From Nostoc sp. NMS7 (GTDB taxonomy: Bacteria; Cyanobacteriota; Cyanobacteriia; Cyanobacteriales; Nostocaceae), in the NCBI RefSeq assembly GCF_017115085.1, contig NZ_JABXKJ010000092.1:1-51205 (forward strand): a DNA stretch of 51,205 bases, given 5' to 3'. The notes under the pieces are model-generated. The model was not told the DNA's origin. It saw only the letters and a list, made by a program, of their open reading frames with translations, and searched no databases. Both the position numbers and the translations under genes were made by a program. Below, piece after piece: positions 33,507 through 42,238 of the stretch; the stretch's first letter is position 1, and the number at the start of each line of letters is the position of its first letter.

Positions 33507-34502
33507 AAATTTATCTTCTCTTTAGCAACAAGTTAGTTCCTGGGAACTTACACAGAAAACGTGATTGAACTATATAAGGATATCTGGTGAACGCTGTGTA
33601 AGTCCTGTCCTTGATTTAATCTACCGTTAGCAGATGTTCTCTGGTCGTAGGGAATATCACTTTTTGCTTTGCTGGCTGTAGAGGCAGTACTTAACTGTTA
33701 TAATTCTGCCTCTGGCATGGGGTATAAATTTACGTTTATGTGGTTGGTTTTTGCGGTATAGGTTCTACAGGAATTATTGGTATTGACTACCAGGCGAACT
33801 TCTCGGACTTTACACAGCGCGATCGCGAAGACCAATTTCATCGGCTATTCTAAGGGACAAGGTAAAAGAAGATTTAGCCTCAATCGAGTGATGGCGAAAC
33901 TGTCTCATACTTCTCAAACAGCTATTGCTATTACTTTTTTGGTAATGAATCTTTCTACTCACCTGTCACGGGTTTTTTCTGCCTTTTTATGTCTATTTTT
34001 CAAAAATAGACCTTTTTTAGAGATTGGCATAATTGAGCGTTATGATTTTGCAAGCTATAGGCAACAAAAACTTATCTTTGACCTTGCTTAAATAACTAGT
34101 CAACCCAAAAGAATTGCTTTTTTATGACTTTTTCAGCAACCCCTAATTAGAGGTAGGTTGGGTGGAGCGGAGCGCAACCCAACAGATATCAGGATGTTGG
34201 GTTACGCAAAGCCTCCAACGCCACTTGCTACAACGGGGGGAACCCGCGCAACGCAGTGGCTCCCCAACCTACAATTTTTTTGCAACTACGTATATTTCAA
34301 AAATCAAATATGAGTCTTATATCATGTCTGCATAATTAGTTATGATTCCCACAGTCATTGTATCCCACACGCCAGATATGAATAATTACGTCATGAACAT
34401 TCGTGAGAGTTTAAGAAAAAATCACTTTTGTCAACTAGGAATTATACGGAAAATTTACTAAGATTGTGAGTATTCAATTAATCTCTCACTCCTAACTCAT
34501 AA
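33507..34502. other. Intergenic region with transposase relic and GTAGGTTGGG repeats
   Basis: Nearly 1 kb without an intact gene. It holds a probable transposase relic (33777-34091), a repeat of the AGGTAGGTTGGGTGGAGCGG type with its complement (34150-34275), and a 30-base segment (about 34336-34366) that resembles sequence at 41975-42006. Confidence 0.6.
33777..34091 (+). pseudogene. Probable transposase C-terminal relic (IS5/IS1182-like)
   Basis: The frame includes GQGKRRFSLNRVMAKL, then TSQTAIAITFLVMNLSTHLS, close to the C-terminal pattern (EGKFGQGKRRxxLxRIMxKLxxTSxxxIxxxFLVMNL) of some DDE transposases. The first ~20 residues do not match and the catalytic part is absent. It is therefore an end fragment, not a working gene. 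The call rests on family memory only. Confidence 0.45.
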
Positions 34503-35369
34503 CTATAAATAGGAAATCCAATCACTCCAGCTACCAGCATAAAGTTTACCCTTGTCAATGCCAGCTAATTCTAAAGAAAGTAAATTCACACAAGCAGTAA
34601 CGCCAGAACCGCAATATACCAGAATTTCTGCGGCTGTTTCTAGCTTCTCCCACCGACGGCGTTGTTCATTTTGAGGAAGTAGATAGCCGGAAGAGTCTGT
34701 AACTTCTTGCCAGGGATAGTTGACTGCACCGGGAATATGACCAGCAATTTTATCAATTGGCTCTCGTTCACCTCGGTAGCGATCGCTCTCTCTTGAATCT
34801 ACCAATACTACCTCCTGGCTATCTTTGCGACTTTTCACCTCTGTAATATCTACCAGCTTTTCTGTTTGTACTTGAGCTACAAACGTACCCATCCGGGCGT
34901 GAGGAATAACATTTGTAACAGAATACCCAGCTTTTTGCCATCCTGCAAAGCCTCCATCCAATACTGCTACTTGCTCATGTCCGAGATAGCGCAACAGCCA
35001 CCACAGACGAGCCGCAAACCCAAAGCGCGAATCATCGTAAGCTACAACCAGAGTTTTTTGGTAATTTACCCCAATCGCCGCAAATTTATTCGCTATATCA
35101 TTGGGATTAGGTAAAGGATGTCTCCCGCCATGCTTACCCACTGGACTGGAAAGATCCTGATTCAAATCTAAGTAATATGACCCCTCTATATGACTTGTCT
35201 GGTACTGTTGTTGTCCTAGTTGTGGATCGGCTAGAGAAAAGCGACAATCGACAATAACGACTTGCGGATCTTCTAGATGTTCAAACAGCCAAGCTGGCGA
35301 AACAACAAATTGAGGACTTGTACTGAGCGTTGCCGAAGTATTGGGCATGGGGCATGGGGCATTGGTCAT
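34503..35369 (-). CDS. Sulfurtransferase, 3-mercaptopyruvate/thiosulfate type
   Basis: Two rhodanese domains (about 22-150 and 170-288). The active-site loop is CGSGVTA with Cys253, the form typical of 3-mercaptopyruvate sulfurtransferases (thiosulfate types usually have CRKGVTA). Other matches are VDCRFSLADP, EGSYYLDLNQDLS, AYDDSRFGFAARLWWLLRYLGH and VLDGGFAGW. The first ten residues (MTNAPCPMPN) are encoded by a GGGCATGGGGCAT intergenic repeat. No other in-frame ATG, GTG or TTG precedes the first domain, so Met1 or Met8 must serve. It is divergent, 16 bases apart, from the MnmC-like gene. Confidence 0.88.
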   Translation of the reverse strand: MTNAPCPMPNTSATLSTSPQFVVSPAWLFEHLEDPQVVIVDCRFSLADPQLGQQQYQTSHIEGSYYLDLNQDLSSPVGKHGGRHPLPNPNDIANKFAAIGVNYQKTLVVAYDDSRFGFAARLWWLLRYLGHEQVAVLDGGFAGWQKAGYSVTNVIPHARMGTFVAQVQTEKLVDITEVKSRKDSQEVVLVDSRESDRYRGEREPIDKIAGHIPGAVNYPWQEVTDSSGYLLPQNEQRRRWEKLETAAEILVYCGSGVTACVNLLSLELAGIDKGKLYAGSWSDWISYL

Positions 35370-35385
35370 TATTTAGTTTTATAAA

Positions 35386-36309
35386 ATGTCAGACTTAGAG
35401 AATTTTACACCTAAGTTAACAGCAGATGGCTCTTTCACCTTTGTCTCTCAAGAGTTTGGTGAATCCTTTCACAGCCATTATGGAGCTAAACAGGAGAGTT
35501 TTTTCAAGTTTGTAGAACCTACTCAACTAGCTACAGCCGCTCAAAAACCAGTCTTGCGGCTGTTGGATATTTGTTATGGTCTAGGATATAACACAGCTGC
35601 TGCTTTGCAGACAATTTGGGCAGTGAATCCTAGTTGTTGTGTAGAAGTAATCGGTTTAGAACTGAATCCATCTGTGCCACAAGCTGCGATCGCTCATAAC
35701 TTGTTCGACAATTGGAACTGTAACTATATTGAAATTCTGAAAGAGTTAGCTTTTGAGCATCAAGTCCAAACACCTTACCTGAAAGCGAAGCTACTAATTG
35801 GCGATGCTAGAACTACAATTAGCTTAGTACATCAGTCGGATTTCTGGGCAGATGTAATTTTCCTCGATCCCTTTTCACCACCTCAATGTCCTCAATTATG
35901 GACTGTTGAATTTATTAAACAATTGTCATTGTGTTTACATCCAGATGGTTTACTAGCCACCTATTCTTGTGCTGCTGCTGTACGCACAGCACTTTTGTCT
36001 GCTGGCTTGATCATCGGTTCTACTCCACCCGTGGGAAGGCGATCGCCTGGTACTGTGGCAGCCCATTCTAAAAGTGCTGAGTTGAAAAACTACTCAGCAC
36101 TCCCTACCCTCTCGCCAGCTGAAAAAGAACACTTGCTAACCCGTGCTGCTATTCCCTATCGCGATCCTCAATTAAGCGATCCAACCGAAGTCATTGTGAT
36201 GCGGCGACAACAAGAGCAACAAACCTCTTGCCTGGAACCTACTTCTGGTTGGCGAAAAAAGTGGTTATTAGGAACACAACGCAGGGATTTTATGGAAACT
36301 AGTTTGTAG
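35386..36309 (+). CDS. MnmC/MnmD-like tRNA 5-methylaminomethyl-2-thiouridine methyltransferase
   Basis: An SAM-dependent methyltransferase resembling the methylase half of MnmC. It has motif I LLDICYGLGYNTAAAL (59-74), the acidic turn VIGLELNP, the DVIFLDPFSPPQCPQLWTVEF catalytic region (two runs), and LLATYSCAAAVRTAL. The PVGRRSPGTVA end is also family-typical. MnmC methylates the wobble uridine of some tRNAs; the oxidase half is absent here. The N-terminal LTADGSFTFVSQEFGESFHS resembles the MnmC start. It sits head-to-head with a sulfurtransferase, fitting thiouridine modification, though the link is inference. Confidence 0.82.
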   Translation: MSDLENFTPKLTADGSFTFVSQEFGESFHSHYGAKQESFFKFVEPTQLATAAQKPVLRLLDICYGLGYNTAAALQTIWAVNPSCCVEVIGLELNPSVPQAAIAHNLFDNWNCNYIEILKELAFEHQVQTPYLKAKLLIGDARTTISLVHQSDFWADVIFLDPFSPPQCPQLWTVEFIKQLSLCLHPDGLLATYSCAAAVRTALLSAGLIIGSTPPVGRRSPGTVAAHSKSAELKNYSALPTLSPAEKEHLLTRAAIPYRDPQLSDPTEVIVMRRQQEQQTSCLEPTSGWRKKWLLGTQRRDFMETSL

Positions 36310-36603
36310 TTAGATTGAGATGTCTACGACCGGCTAACCTATGCAACTACAAACTATTTCCCAGTCCTTAATTTCAGAAAAGTTAGACATTTTTTTGCCA
36401 AAAATTCTGATTTATTTTCCAGATACTCAGACAACAAGTTTTTACAAGCCAAATAGCTTAATTATGGGTTATTCTTTAGGCTCATCTCAAGAAAACCTTA
36501 TGCTTAAAGATAGGCAAGCCTAAAGTCTTGTTGGATAAAAGCTGATGTTAATTGCGGTGATGATTCATTGGGATCTAGAACACTATAAGTCAAAGGTTCT
36601 AAA

Positions 36604-37587
36604 GTGAATGGATTTGATTTAGATCCGCCGAGGGTTTTAGTAGTTGACGATCATCCTGCCAGTCGCATGACTGCTGTTTCCCTCTTGGGAATAGAAGGAT
36701 ACGAAGTGATTGAGGCGGACAGGGGTTCAATTGTTGTCGAATTGGTAACTCAAAAACAACCAGATTTAATTTTGCTGGATGTGATGATGCCAGGAATAGA
36801 TGGGTTTGAAGTGTGCCAATTACTCAAACAGGATGAGCAGACTAGGCTAATCCCAGTGATTTTTATTACGGCCTTAAATGACAAGCGATCGCGCATTCGC
36901 GGAATTGAAGTTGGGGCTGATGATTTTCTCAGCAAACCTTTTGATCGTGTGGAACTGGCGGCACGCGTAAAATCCTTGGTGCGGCAGAAGCGTCTGAACG
37001 AAGATTTAGACCATGCCGAACAAGTACTATTTTCCATTGCTATGTCTATTGAAAGTCGCGATTCCAACACAGGTAATCATTGTGAACGGCTGGTAAAACA
37101 GGGACAAGTTTTTGGTGAATACCTCAACCTTTCACGCTACCAAATTCGAGATTTGCGGTGGGGTGGTTATCTCCACGATATCGGCAAGGTGGGTATTCCC
37201 GATGCAGTACTGCTGAAAAAAGGCAAACTCACCCCCGAAGATTGGCAGATCATGCAGCAGCACGTTTTAATTGGAGAAAAAATCTGCCGGCCACTACGCA
37301 GTATGCGGGGTGTAATTCCTATTATTCGCCACCACCACGAACGCTGGGATGGTTCAGGCTACCCTGATCGACTCAAGGAGAATAATATTCCCTACCTAGC
37401 GCAAGTATTTCAGTTAATCGATATTTATGATGCTCTGACCAGCGAACGACCTTACAAAAGAGCTCTTACTTCCGCAGAAGCACTGTCAATCATGCAAAAA
37501 GAAACTGATTCCGGTTGGCGTAATCCCAAACTAATGCAGCAGTTTACAGAGTTTATCCGCTCCTGTCAGGAAAAAGACAGGGAGTAG
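36604..37587 (+). CDS. Response regulator with HD-GYP phosphodiesterase domain
   Basis: An N-terminal receiver domain (about 9-130) has the acidic pair Asp15/Asp16, the phospho-acceptor Asp59 in LILLDVMMPG and Lys111 in SKPFD. A C-terminal HD-GYP domain (about 140-325) shows HDIGK (191-195), HHHERWDGSGYP (243-254) and the DIYDALTSERPYK loop. HD-GYP proteins typically hydrolyse cyclic di-GMP, so this is probably an RpfG-type output that changes second-messenger levels. Its histidine kinase is not next to it. The start is GTG at 36604. Confidence 0.92.
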   Translation: MNGFDLDPPRVLVVDDHPASRMTAVSLLGIEGYEVIEADRGSIVVELVTQKQPDLILLDVMMPGIDGFEVCQLLKQDEQTRLIPVIFITALNDKRSRIRGIEVGADDFLSKPFDRVELAARVKSLVRQKRLNEDLDHAEQVLFSIAMSIESRDSNTGNHCERLVKQGQVFGEYLNLSRYQIRDLRWGGYLHDIGKVGIPDAVLLKKGKLTPEDWQIMQQHVLIGEKICRPLRSMRGVIPIIRHHHERWDGSGYPDRLKENNIPYLAQVFQLIDIYDALTSERPYKRALTSAEALSIMQKETDSGWRNPKLMQQFTEFIRSCQEKDRE

Positions 37588-37709
37588 GCTTGCCGTGAGC
37601 GTAGTCGAATGGGAGTAGGGAGTAATGAACGCTTGGCTTGGTGGAGACCACAAACCTTTGTTCTCTAGTACATCATCTGTATCAATTTAATTACAGCTAT
37701 TTTCAGGTA

Positions 37710-37891
37710 AATAGACCACGCGGTAGGGGCGCAGAAAAAGCTCATTGGTGTCAACATAAGCCAAAACCCTTTTAAAACCTCGTTTCCAGCCAGAGGCTGG
37801 AAATGTTGCTCATTGCGGCTCTGCCGCTCTTTCTTGAGGCGGAGCCTCCCATAGGCATTCCCAGTCAGAGACTCTTAACGAGACAATCTCT
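37710..37891. mobile_element. MITE-like hairpin-rich element, copy B (truncated)
   Basis: Reverse complement of 26754-26939 with about three substitutions and a 2-bp deletion. It lacks the left terminal inverted repeat of copy A. The missing end is replaced by a GCGTAGCTTGCTTC-type repeat. The two copies are inverted relative to each other, 11 kb apart. Confidence 0.85.
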
Positions 37892-38330
37892 CGTAGCTTG
37901 CTTCTTTACAGGAGTACGCGCTGCGTCTGGCAGAGAAGAATCATTGAGTTTGCGTAAGTCCGATAATTTTATATTGCGTAACATATAGCGATGTCTACGA
38001 TGATCACTGAGCCCTTCGACAAGCTCAGGGTAACACTTGCCGTTCGCGGAGCGTCTCGTAGAAGAAGTGCGGGCTATTCGGCGTCGCTCGTTTGTATGCA
38101 ATACACTTTGACCTCACTTCCATTCCTCTCTCCTAAAAGGAGAGAGGCTTTGAATATTACTCCCCAACGCTACAAGGGTTGGGGCTGTTCTTGTTAGGTC
38201 TGTATTGCACTCAACTCAGAAGCGCTATAGTTTGATTTATTCTTGCCCACTTACTTACTTACTTATTTACTTACTTACTCACAGTTTTAACTAGAGCAAT
38301 CTTATTTGATTAGTGAAGATTGAAAGCTTT

Positions 38331-38363
38331 AGATCCCCGACTTGTTAGAGAAGTCGGGGATCT
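38331..38363. terminator. Perfect 13-bp hairpin, terminator-like
   Basis: AGATCCCCGACTT (38331-38343) pairs exactly with AAGTCGGGGATCT (38351-38363) around a 7-base loop, followed by TGTTGTT. No intact gene ends just before it, so it may be a dispersed repeat or may close a transcript read through from the HD-GYP gene. Confidence 0.5.
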
Positions 38364-39158
38364 TGTTGTTCATAAATGATTAAAGGAATGCTATATACCA
38401 GACAAGTCTCAACCATTCCTTTGATGAACTCAAAGCTAAAGCTAAACAAGTAACCATTTTCCCTAAAGTTTTGGCAGATAAATATGCCGTTGTAATTTGC
38501 ATTGAAGACAAGAATTTAACTCTATTCTATTATTTTAAAAACTAAAAATCAGAAACCTGGCTTTAAAAAATACCAGTAAATATACTTATAAAAATCTGCG
38601 AAAAACTTGAAAAAACTCAGTGGTGCAACAGTAAAACAAAACTTATATGTCTTTTTTGTTTCTTAGCTAGGACTTAAGTAGGAGAATTTCACCAAATCGC
38701 AGCTAATTGTCAGGAAAGTGAGATATTTGTACTGAGGTATTTATAAAAACTTATTTAATAAAATCTTTTGCATATATATACTTGTCGTAAAGAACTATTA
38801 AGAAATTCTGATTAAAGAATATTGCAATACCTTGATTTAATTGCTAACGTGTGTATTACAACGATGCTGATGAGCGCTTGGATCTAGGAGAAATAAAATC
38901 TATGAGCTACGTGTATTCAGCCAAGTGTGTTAGGCTTTGACAGATTAAAAACGAGAAATGTCTGCCTCGTATAGACAATTATGAGGGATTGCAGATTAAC
39001 CAAAAAGTATCTCGTTGATAAAGGCTTAGTTTTAGTTTGATTTTAATTGCGATTAATTATTTGTCTTACCTTGTGCCGATAAGCGAGTAGGTGTTGATTA
39101 TGTGTGTCAGCAATAACTAAGAGTTTGGTAAGACTATAGATTTTGGAGGATAAAACCA

Positions 39159-40028
39159 ATGGATATTCAAGGCAAAGTAGCCCTCATTACAGGGGCTTCC
39201 CGTGGTATAGGACGAGCGATCGCCCTCGAACTAGCGCAACAAGGCATCAAGCGACTAATATTGATAGCACGCGATCGCCAAAAGTTACTCGAGGTAGCCA
39301 AGGAAATCGAGGCAATGGGCACAGAAACTGCGATCGTGGCATTAGATTTGACGCAGACAATTGAAGTGAATATTGCTGTTGCCCAACTGTGGCGCAACTA
39401 CGGACAGATTCACCTGCTGATTAATTGTGCGGGAGTCGCATACCAGAGCTCGTTTTTGCAATCTAAAATGCCTCAAGTTCAAGAAGAACTCTCTGTGAAC
39501 TTGTTAGGAATGTACAACCTTACTAGTCTGATCGCTCGACGCATGGCCAGCCAAAGACAAGGGACAATTGTCAATGTGTCGAGCCTGATGGGGAAAGTTG
39601 CTGCACCGACGATGGCGACTTACTCAGCTACCAAGTTTGCAATTTTGGGATTTACCCAAGCCTTGCGGCGCGAACTAGCTGAACATAATATTCGGGTGAT
39701 CGCATTACTGCCTTCCCTTACAGACACAGACATGATGCGCGACTTAAAATTATTTCGCTGGGTGATCCCCATGACTCCCCAGGAAGTGGCTAAAGCACTC
39801 GTCACCGGAATGCAAAATGATTCAGCAGAAATTTTAGTCGGATGGCAAAGTCATTTAGCCGTGTTGTGTCAACGCTTTGCTCCCTGCTTGCTAGAGCTAA
39901 TTTTAAAAATAGCAGCTCCGCCATCACCAACAAAACAGCCGAGTCAAAAACTGAACAAGCTGATCCCGAAACTAAGTTTTTTCACGAGAATCCATCGTTT
40001 TGGCGATATGTTCTTGTCAAGAACATGA
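39159..40028 (+). CDS. Short-chain dehydrogenase/reductase (classical SDR)
   Basis: An NAD(P)-dependent oxidoreductase (289 residues). Cofactor motif TGASRGIG (11-18), NCAGV (89-93), catalytic Ser141/Ser142 in NVSSLMG, Tyr155 and Lys159 in YSATK. The ARDRQ segment after strand 2 suggests NADP(H). The PSLTDTDM block is normal for classical SDRs. The ~40-residue C-terminal tail is basic and may be a membrane or protein contact. The substrate is unknown. GGAGG lies before the ATG. Confidence 0.88.
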   Translation: MDIQGKVALITGASRGIGRAIALELAQQGIKRLILIARDRQKLLEVAKEIEAMGTETAIVALDLTQTIEVNIAVAQLWRNYGQIHLLINCAGVAYQSSFLQSKMPQVQEELSVNLLGMYNLTSLIARRMASQRQGTIVNVSSLMGKVAAPTMATYSATKFAILGFTQALRRELAEHNIRVIALLPSLTDTDMMRDLKLFRWVIPMTPQEVAKALVTGMQNDSAEILVGWQSHLAVLCQRFAPCLLELILKIAAPPSPTKQPSQKLNKLIPKLSFFTRIHRFGDMFLSRT

Positions 40029-40386
40029 TTTCTGGTGTGTCTGCACATAAGTCCTAAATTTTTTGACGCGATCGCCTACCGGGGAGCAAAATTTCTACCA
40101 GAGTTGCGATCGCGCCATAATGACGCATTTGCCTATTTATCTACCTAAAGTGAAATTAAACCAAGCTTTACTTGCTGCATCCACAGAGCGTAAACAAACT
40201 TTATCAAAAAGTAGAACACAAAGATGCGAATATCTGGGTAGACTTGCCTGAGTTCGCATCTTTGTGAAAATCACCAAATTAAAAATTTTATGGCTCAGGG
40301 TATTTATTCTATATATACTGAGCCAACTGCTATTAGATACTCAGGTAAATTTTATATAGATACAACTTATTTCGGAGCAACCAAAA
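40029..40386. other. Intergenic region before the GH57 gene
   Basis: No gene is supported; a 62-codon frame at 40063-40251 has no recognisable features. It holds two HIP1 octamers near 40068 and 40107, and a perfect 14-bp inverted repeat at 40217-40266. Confidence 0.5.
40217..40266. repeat. Perfect 14-bp inverted repeat upstream of the GH57 gene
   Basis: CACAAAGATGCGAA (40217-40230) is the exact reverse complement of 40253-40266, with a 22-base loop. No T-run follows on the plus strand. It begins about 170 bases upstream of the GH57 start and could be regulatory or the end of the SDR transcript. Confidence 0.8.
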
Positions 40387-41883
40387 ATGCTTTCCTTCCC
40401 TACAACTCTCACTCCTTTGCCCGAAATCATTGATGGCTTACCGAATATTTCTGGTTGGGAAACAGAGGTTCTCTCTGTAGTTAACCACGATCAACCAGTA
40501 TTTTTACCAACAACAAATATCCGCTTAGAAGACGTAAATGCTGTGTTTGTGATCGCCTTACACATGCACCAGCCAACTATACCTGCTGGAAATGGTGGTA
40601 CATTGATCAGCAATCTGCAATATATGTTTGAACATCCCAATGAGGGGGATAATCACAATGCAGATGCTTTTGCTTATTGTTACAGCCGCATGGCAGACTT
40701 GATCCCCGAACTTGTAAATCAAGGTTGCAATCCCCGTGTGATGTTGGATTACTCAGGTAATCTTTTGTGGGGATTGCGACAAATGGGACGCGGTGATGTT
40801 CTCGATAATCTCAAACGCATCACTTGCGATCGCACATACCAACCTTATGTAGAGTGGCTGGGTACAATGTGGAGCCATGCAGTTATTCCTTCCACACCCA
40901 TAGCAGATATTAAATTGCAGATCATTGCATGGCAACATCACTTTGCAGCAATTTTTGGCTGGGAAGCACTAGCGCGAGTCAAAGGATTTTCGCCGCCAGA
41001 AATGCACCTCCCAAATCACCCTGATGCTCTCTTTGAATTTGTGAAAGCGCTGAAAGAATGTGGATATCGCTGGCTACTGGTTCAAGAGCATTCTGTAGAA
41101 ACAATTAACGGTCAATCTCTTACCCATAAACATTTACCACATCGTCTGATTGCTCGTAATTCCCAAGGCGAAACAATTAGCATTACAGCCTTAATTAAAA
41201 CTCAAGGTTCAGATACTAAATTAGTCGCACAAATGCAGCCTTATTATGAAGCCAAAACCTTATCTAAACAACAAATTGGCAGTGTATTTGTGCCACCAAT
41301 AGTTAGCCAAATTGGAGATGGTGAAAATGGTGGTGTGATGATGAATGAATTTCCTAGCGCTTTTAAACAAGCTTGGTGGGATATGGTGAATAACGGGGGA
41401 GGAAAATCAGGTGTTGTGGGGATATGTGGTACAGAATATTTAGAATTAATCGAAGCTGCTGGATGCAAACCTGAAGATTATCCAACTTGTCAGCCAGTGG
41501 GACAACATCAGATTTGGGAGCGAATTTCAGCAGACAATAGCCAACCGGAAGCTGTAGAGAATGCGATTCAAGAATTAAAGCAAATCAACTCTAATTTTCA
41601 CATGGATGGAGCCTCATGGACAAATCATATCAGTTGGGTGAAAGGATATGAAAATGTGTTGTCTCCCATGTATCAACTAAGCAGTTTATTCCATCAAAAA
41701 GTTGATCCATTACAGCAAGTTGACTCAGCAGAACCTATCACTAGACAATTTCAATACCGTAACGTTTTTCTACATAACCTTTTGCTGCAAACCAGTTGTT
41801 TTCGTTATTGGGGACAAGGTGCTTGGACTGACTATGCGCGCGAAATTTATCAACGTGGCGAAAATTTATTGCCGCTAAATTAA
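40387..41883 (+). CDS. Glycoside hydrolase family 57 protein
   Basis: An alpha-glucan-active enzyme of family GH57. It has the N-terminal HMHQP (59-63) after a hydrophobic strand, a nucleophile candidate Glu205 in FSPPEMHLPN, and an acid/base candidate Asp311 in QIGDGENGG. The W-rich core (MWSHAVIPST, YRWLLVQEH) is also typical. GH57 includes amylases, branching enzymes and 4-alpha-glucanotransferases; I cannot pick one. The 498-residue length is moderate for the family, and there is no signal peptide, so it is cytoplasmic. Monocistronic, ATG at 40387. Confidence 0.88.
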   Translation: MLSFPTTLTPLPEIIDGLPNISGWETEVLSVVNHDQPVFLPTTNIRLEDVNAVFVIALHMHQPTIPAGNGGTLISNLQYMFEHPNEGDNHNADAFAYCYSRMADLIPELVNQGCNPRVMLDYSGNLLWGLRQMGRGDVLDNLKRITCDRTYQPYVEWLGTMWSHAVIPSTPIADIKLQIIAWQHHFAAIFGWEALARVKGFSPPEMHLPNHPDALFEFVKALKECGYRWLLVQEHSVETINGQSLTHKHLPHRLIARNSQGETISITALIKTQGSDTKLVAQMQPYYEAKTLSKQQIGSVFVPPIVSQIGDGENGGVMMNEFPSAFKQAWWDMVNNGGGKSGVVGICGTEYLELIEAAGCKPEDYPTCQPVGQHQIWERISADNSQPEAVENAIQELKQINSNFHMDGASWTNHISWVKGYENVLSPMYQLSSLFHQKVDPLQQVDSAEPITRQFQYRNVFLHNLLLQTSCFRYWGQGAWTDYAREIYQRGENLLPLN

Positions 41884-42238
41884 ACTGGGAACTAAGAACT
41901 ATGGAGTTAATTTTGTAGAAAATGCTCCCAAAATTTTTCATGCAGTTTTTGTGTCGTCATCTCATGTCCAGGTAATTAGTTGTGATTTCCATAGTCATTG
42001 CACCCCACCCCTTAATCCCCTCCCCGCCGGCGGGGAGGGGAGACAAAACGCAGTTTTGGCGGGGTGGGGTTCTTCGGGTTTAATAAGTAATCAAGCGAAT
42101 ATCAGATGAGACGGAAAATAAAAAATCAGGTGAATTGAGATTTAGTTCAAGTAAGTGGGAAATCTAAGTGTAGGTTGCAGGGTGCTGCCATCCAAATTGG
42201 ATTAGCACACTGATATTGAAACTTACAATGGGGTAACT
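41884..42238. other. Intergenic region with nested GC-rich palindrome
   Basis: No gene. The centre is a 24-bp perfect palindrome (42017-42040, CCCCTCCCCGCC and its complement). It is enclosed by outer arms CCCCACCCC (42003-42011) and GGGGTGGGG (42061-42069). The rest is AT-rich. Confidence 0.7.
42003..42069. repeat. Nested GC-rich inverted repeat
   Basis: The inner perfect palindrome 42017-42040 and outer arms 42003-42011/42061-42069 form a two-level inverted repeat about 170 bases upstream of the FIST gene. Its base composition is sharply different from the AT-rich surroundings. Confidence 0.85.

Larger units (their letters stand above)
37588..39158. other. Long repeat-rich intergenic region
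   Basis: About 1.57 kb without a supported gene. It holds a GGCTTGCCGTGAGCGTAG repeat (37588), copy B of the MITE-like element (37710-37891), a GCCCTTCGACAAGCTCAGGG repeat (about 38010), a segment shared with 26441-26462, a CTCTCTCCTAAAAGGAGAGAG palindrome (about 38130), an (ACTT)n tract (38249-38279), and a terminator-like hairpin (38331-38363). A ~50-codon frame near 38395-38540 looks like a degraded gene end but I cannot name it. The last ~600 bases are AT-rich, presumably promoter for the SDR gene. Confidence 0.6.

Noticed and set aside
36341..36523. 60-codon open frame between the MnmC-like and HD-GYP genes
   Set aside because: There is no Shine-Dalgarno sequence and no domain, membrane segment or family resemblance. 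A real small protein cannot be excluded, but I cannot support it.
38395..38540. Frame without a start encoding FDELKAKAKQVTIFPKVL and more
   Set aside because: It has protein-like composition and may be the end of a lost gene, but I recognise no family and there is no start codon, so no feature is called.
40063..40251. 62-codon open frame before the GH57 gene
   Set aside because: It spans two HIP1 octamers and part of an inverted repeat, and the composition is not protein-like.
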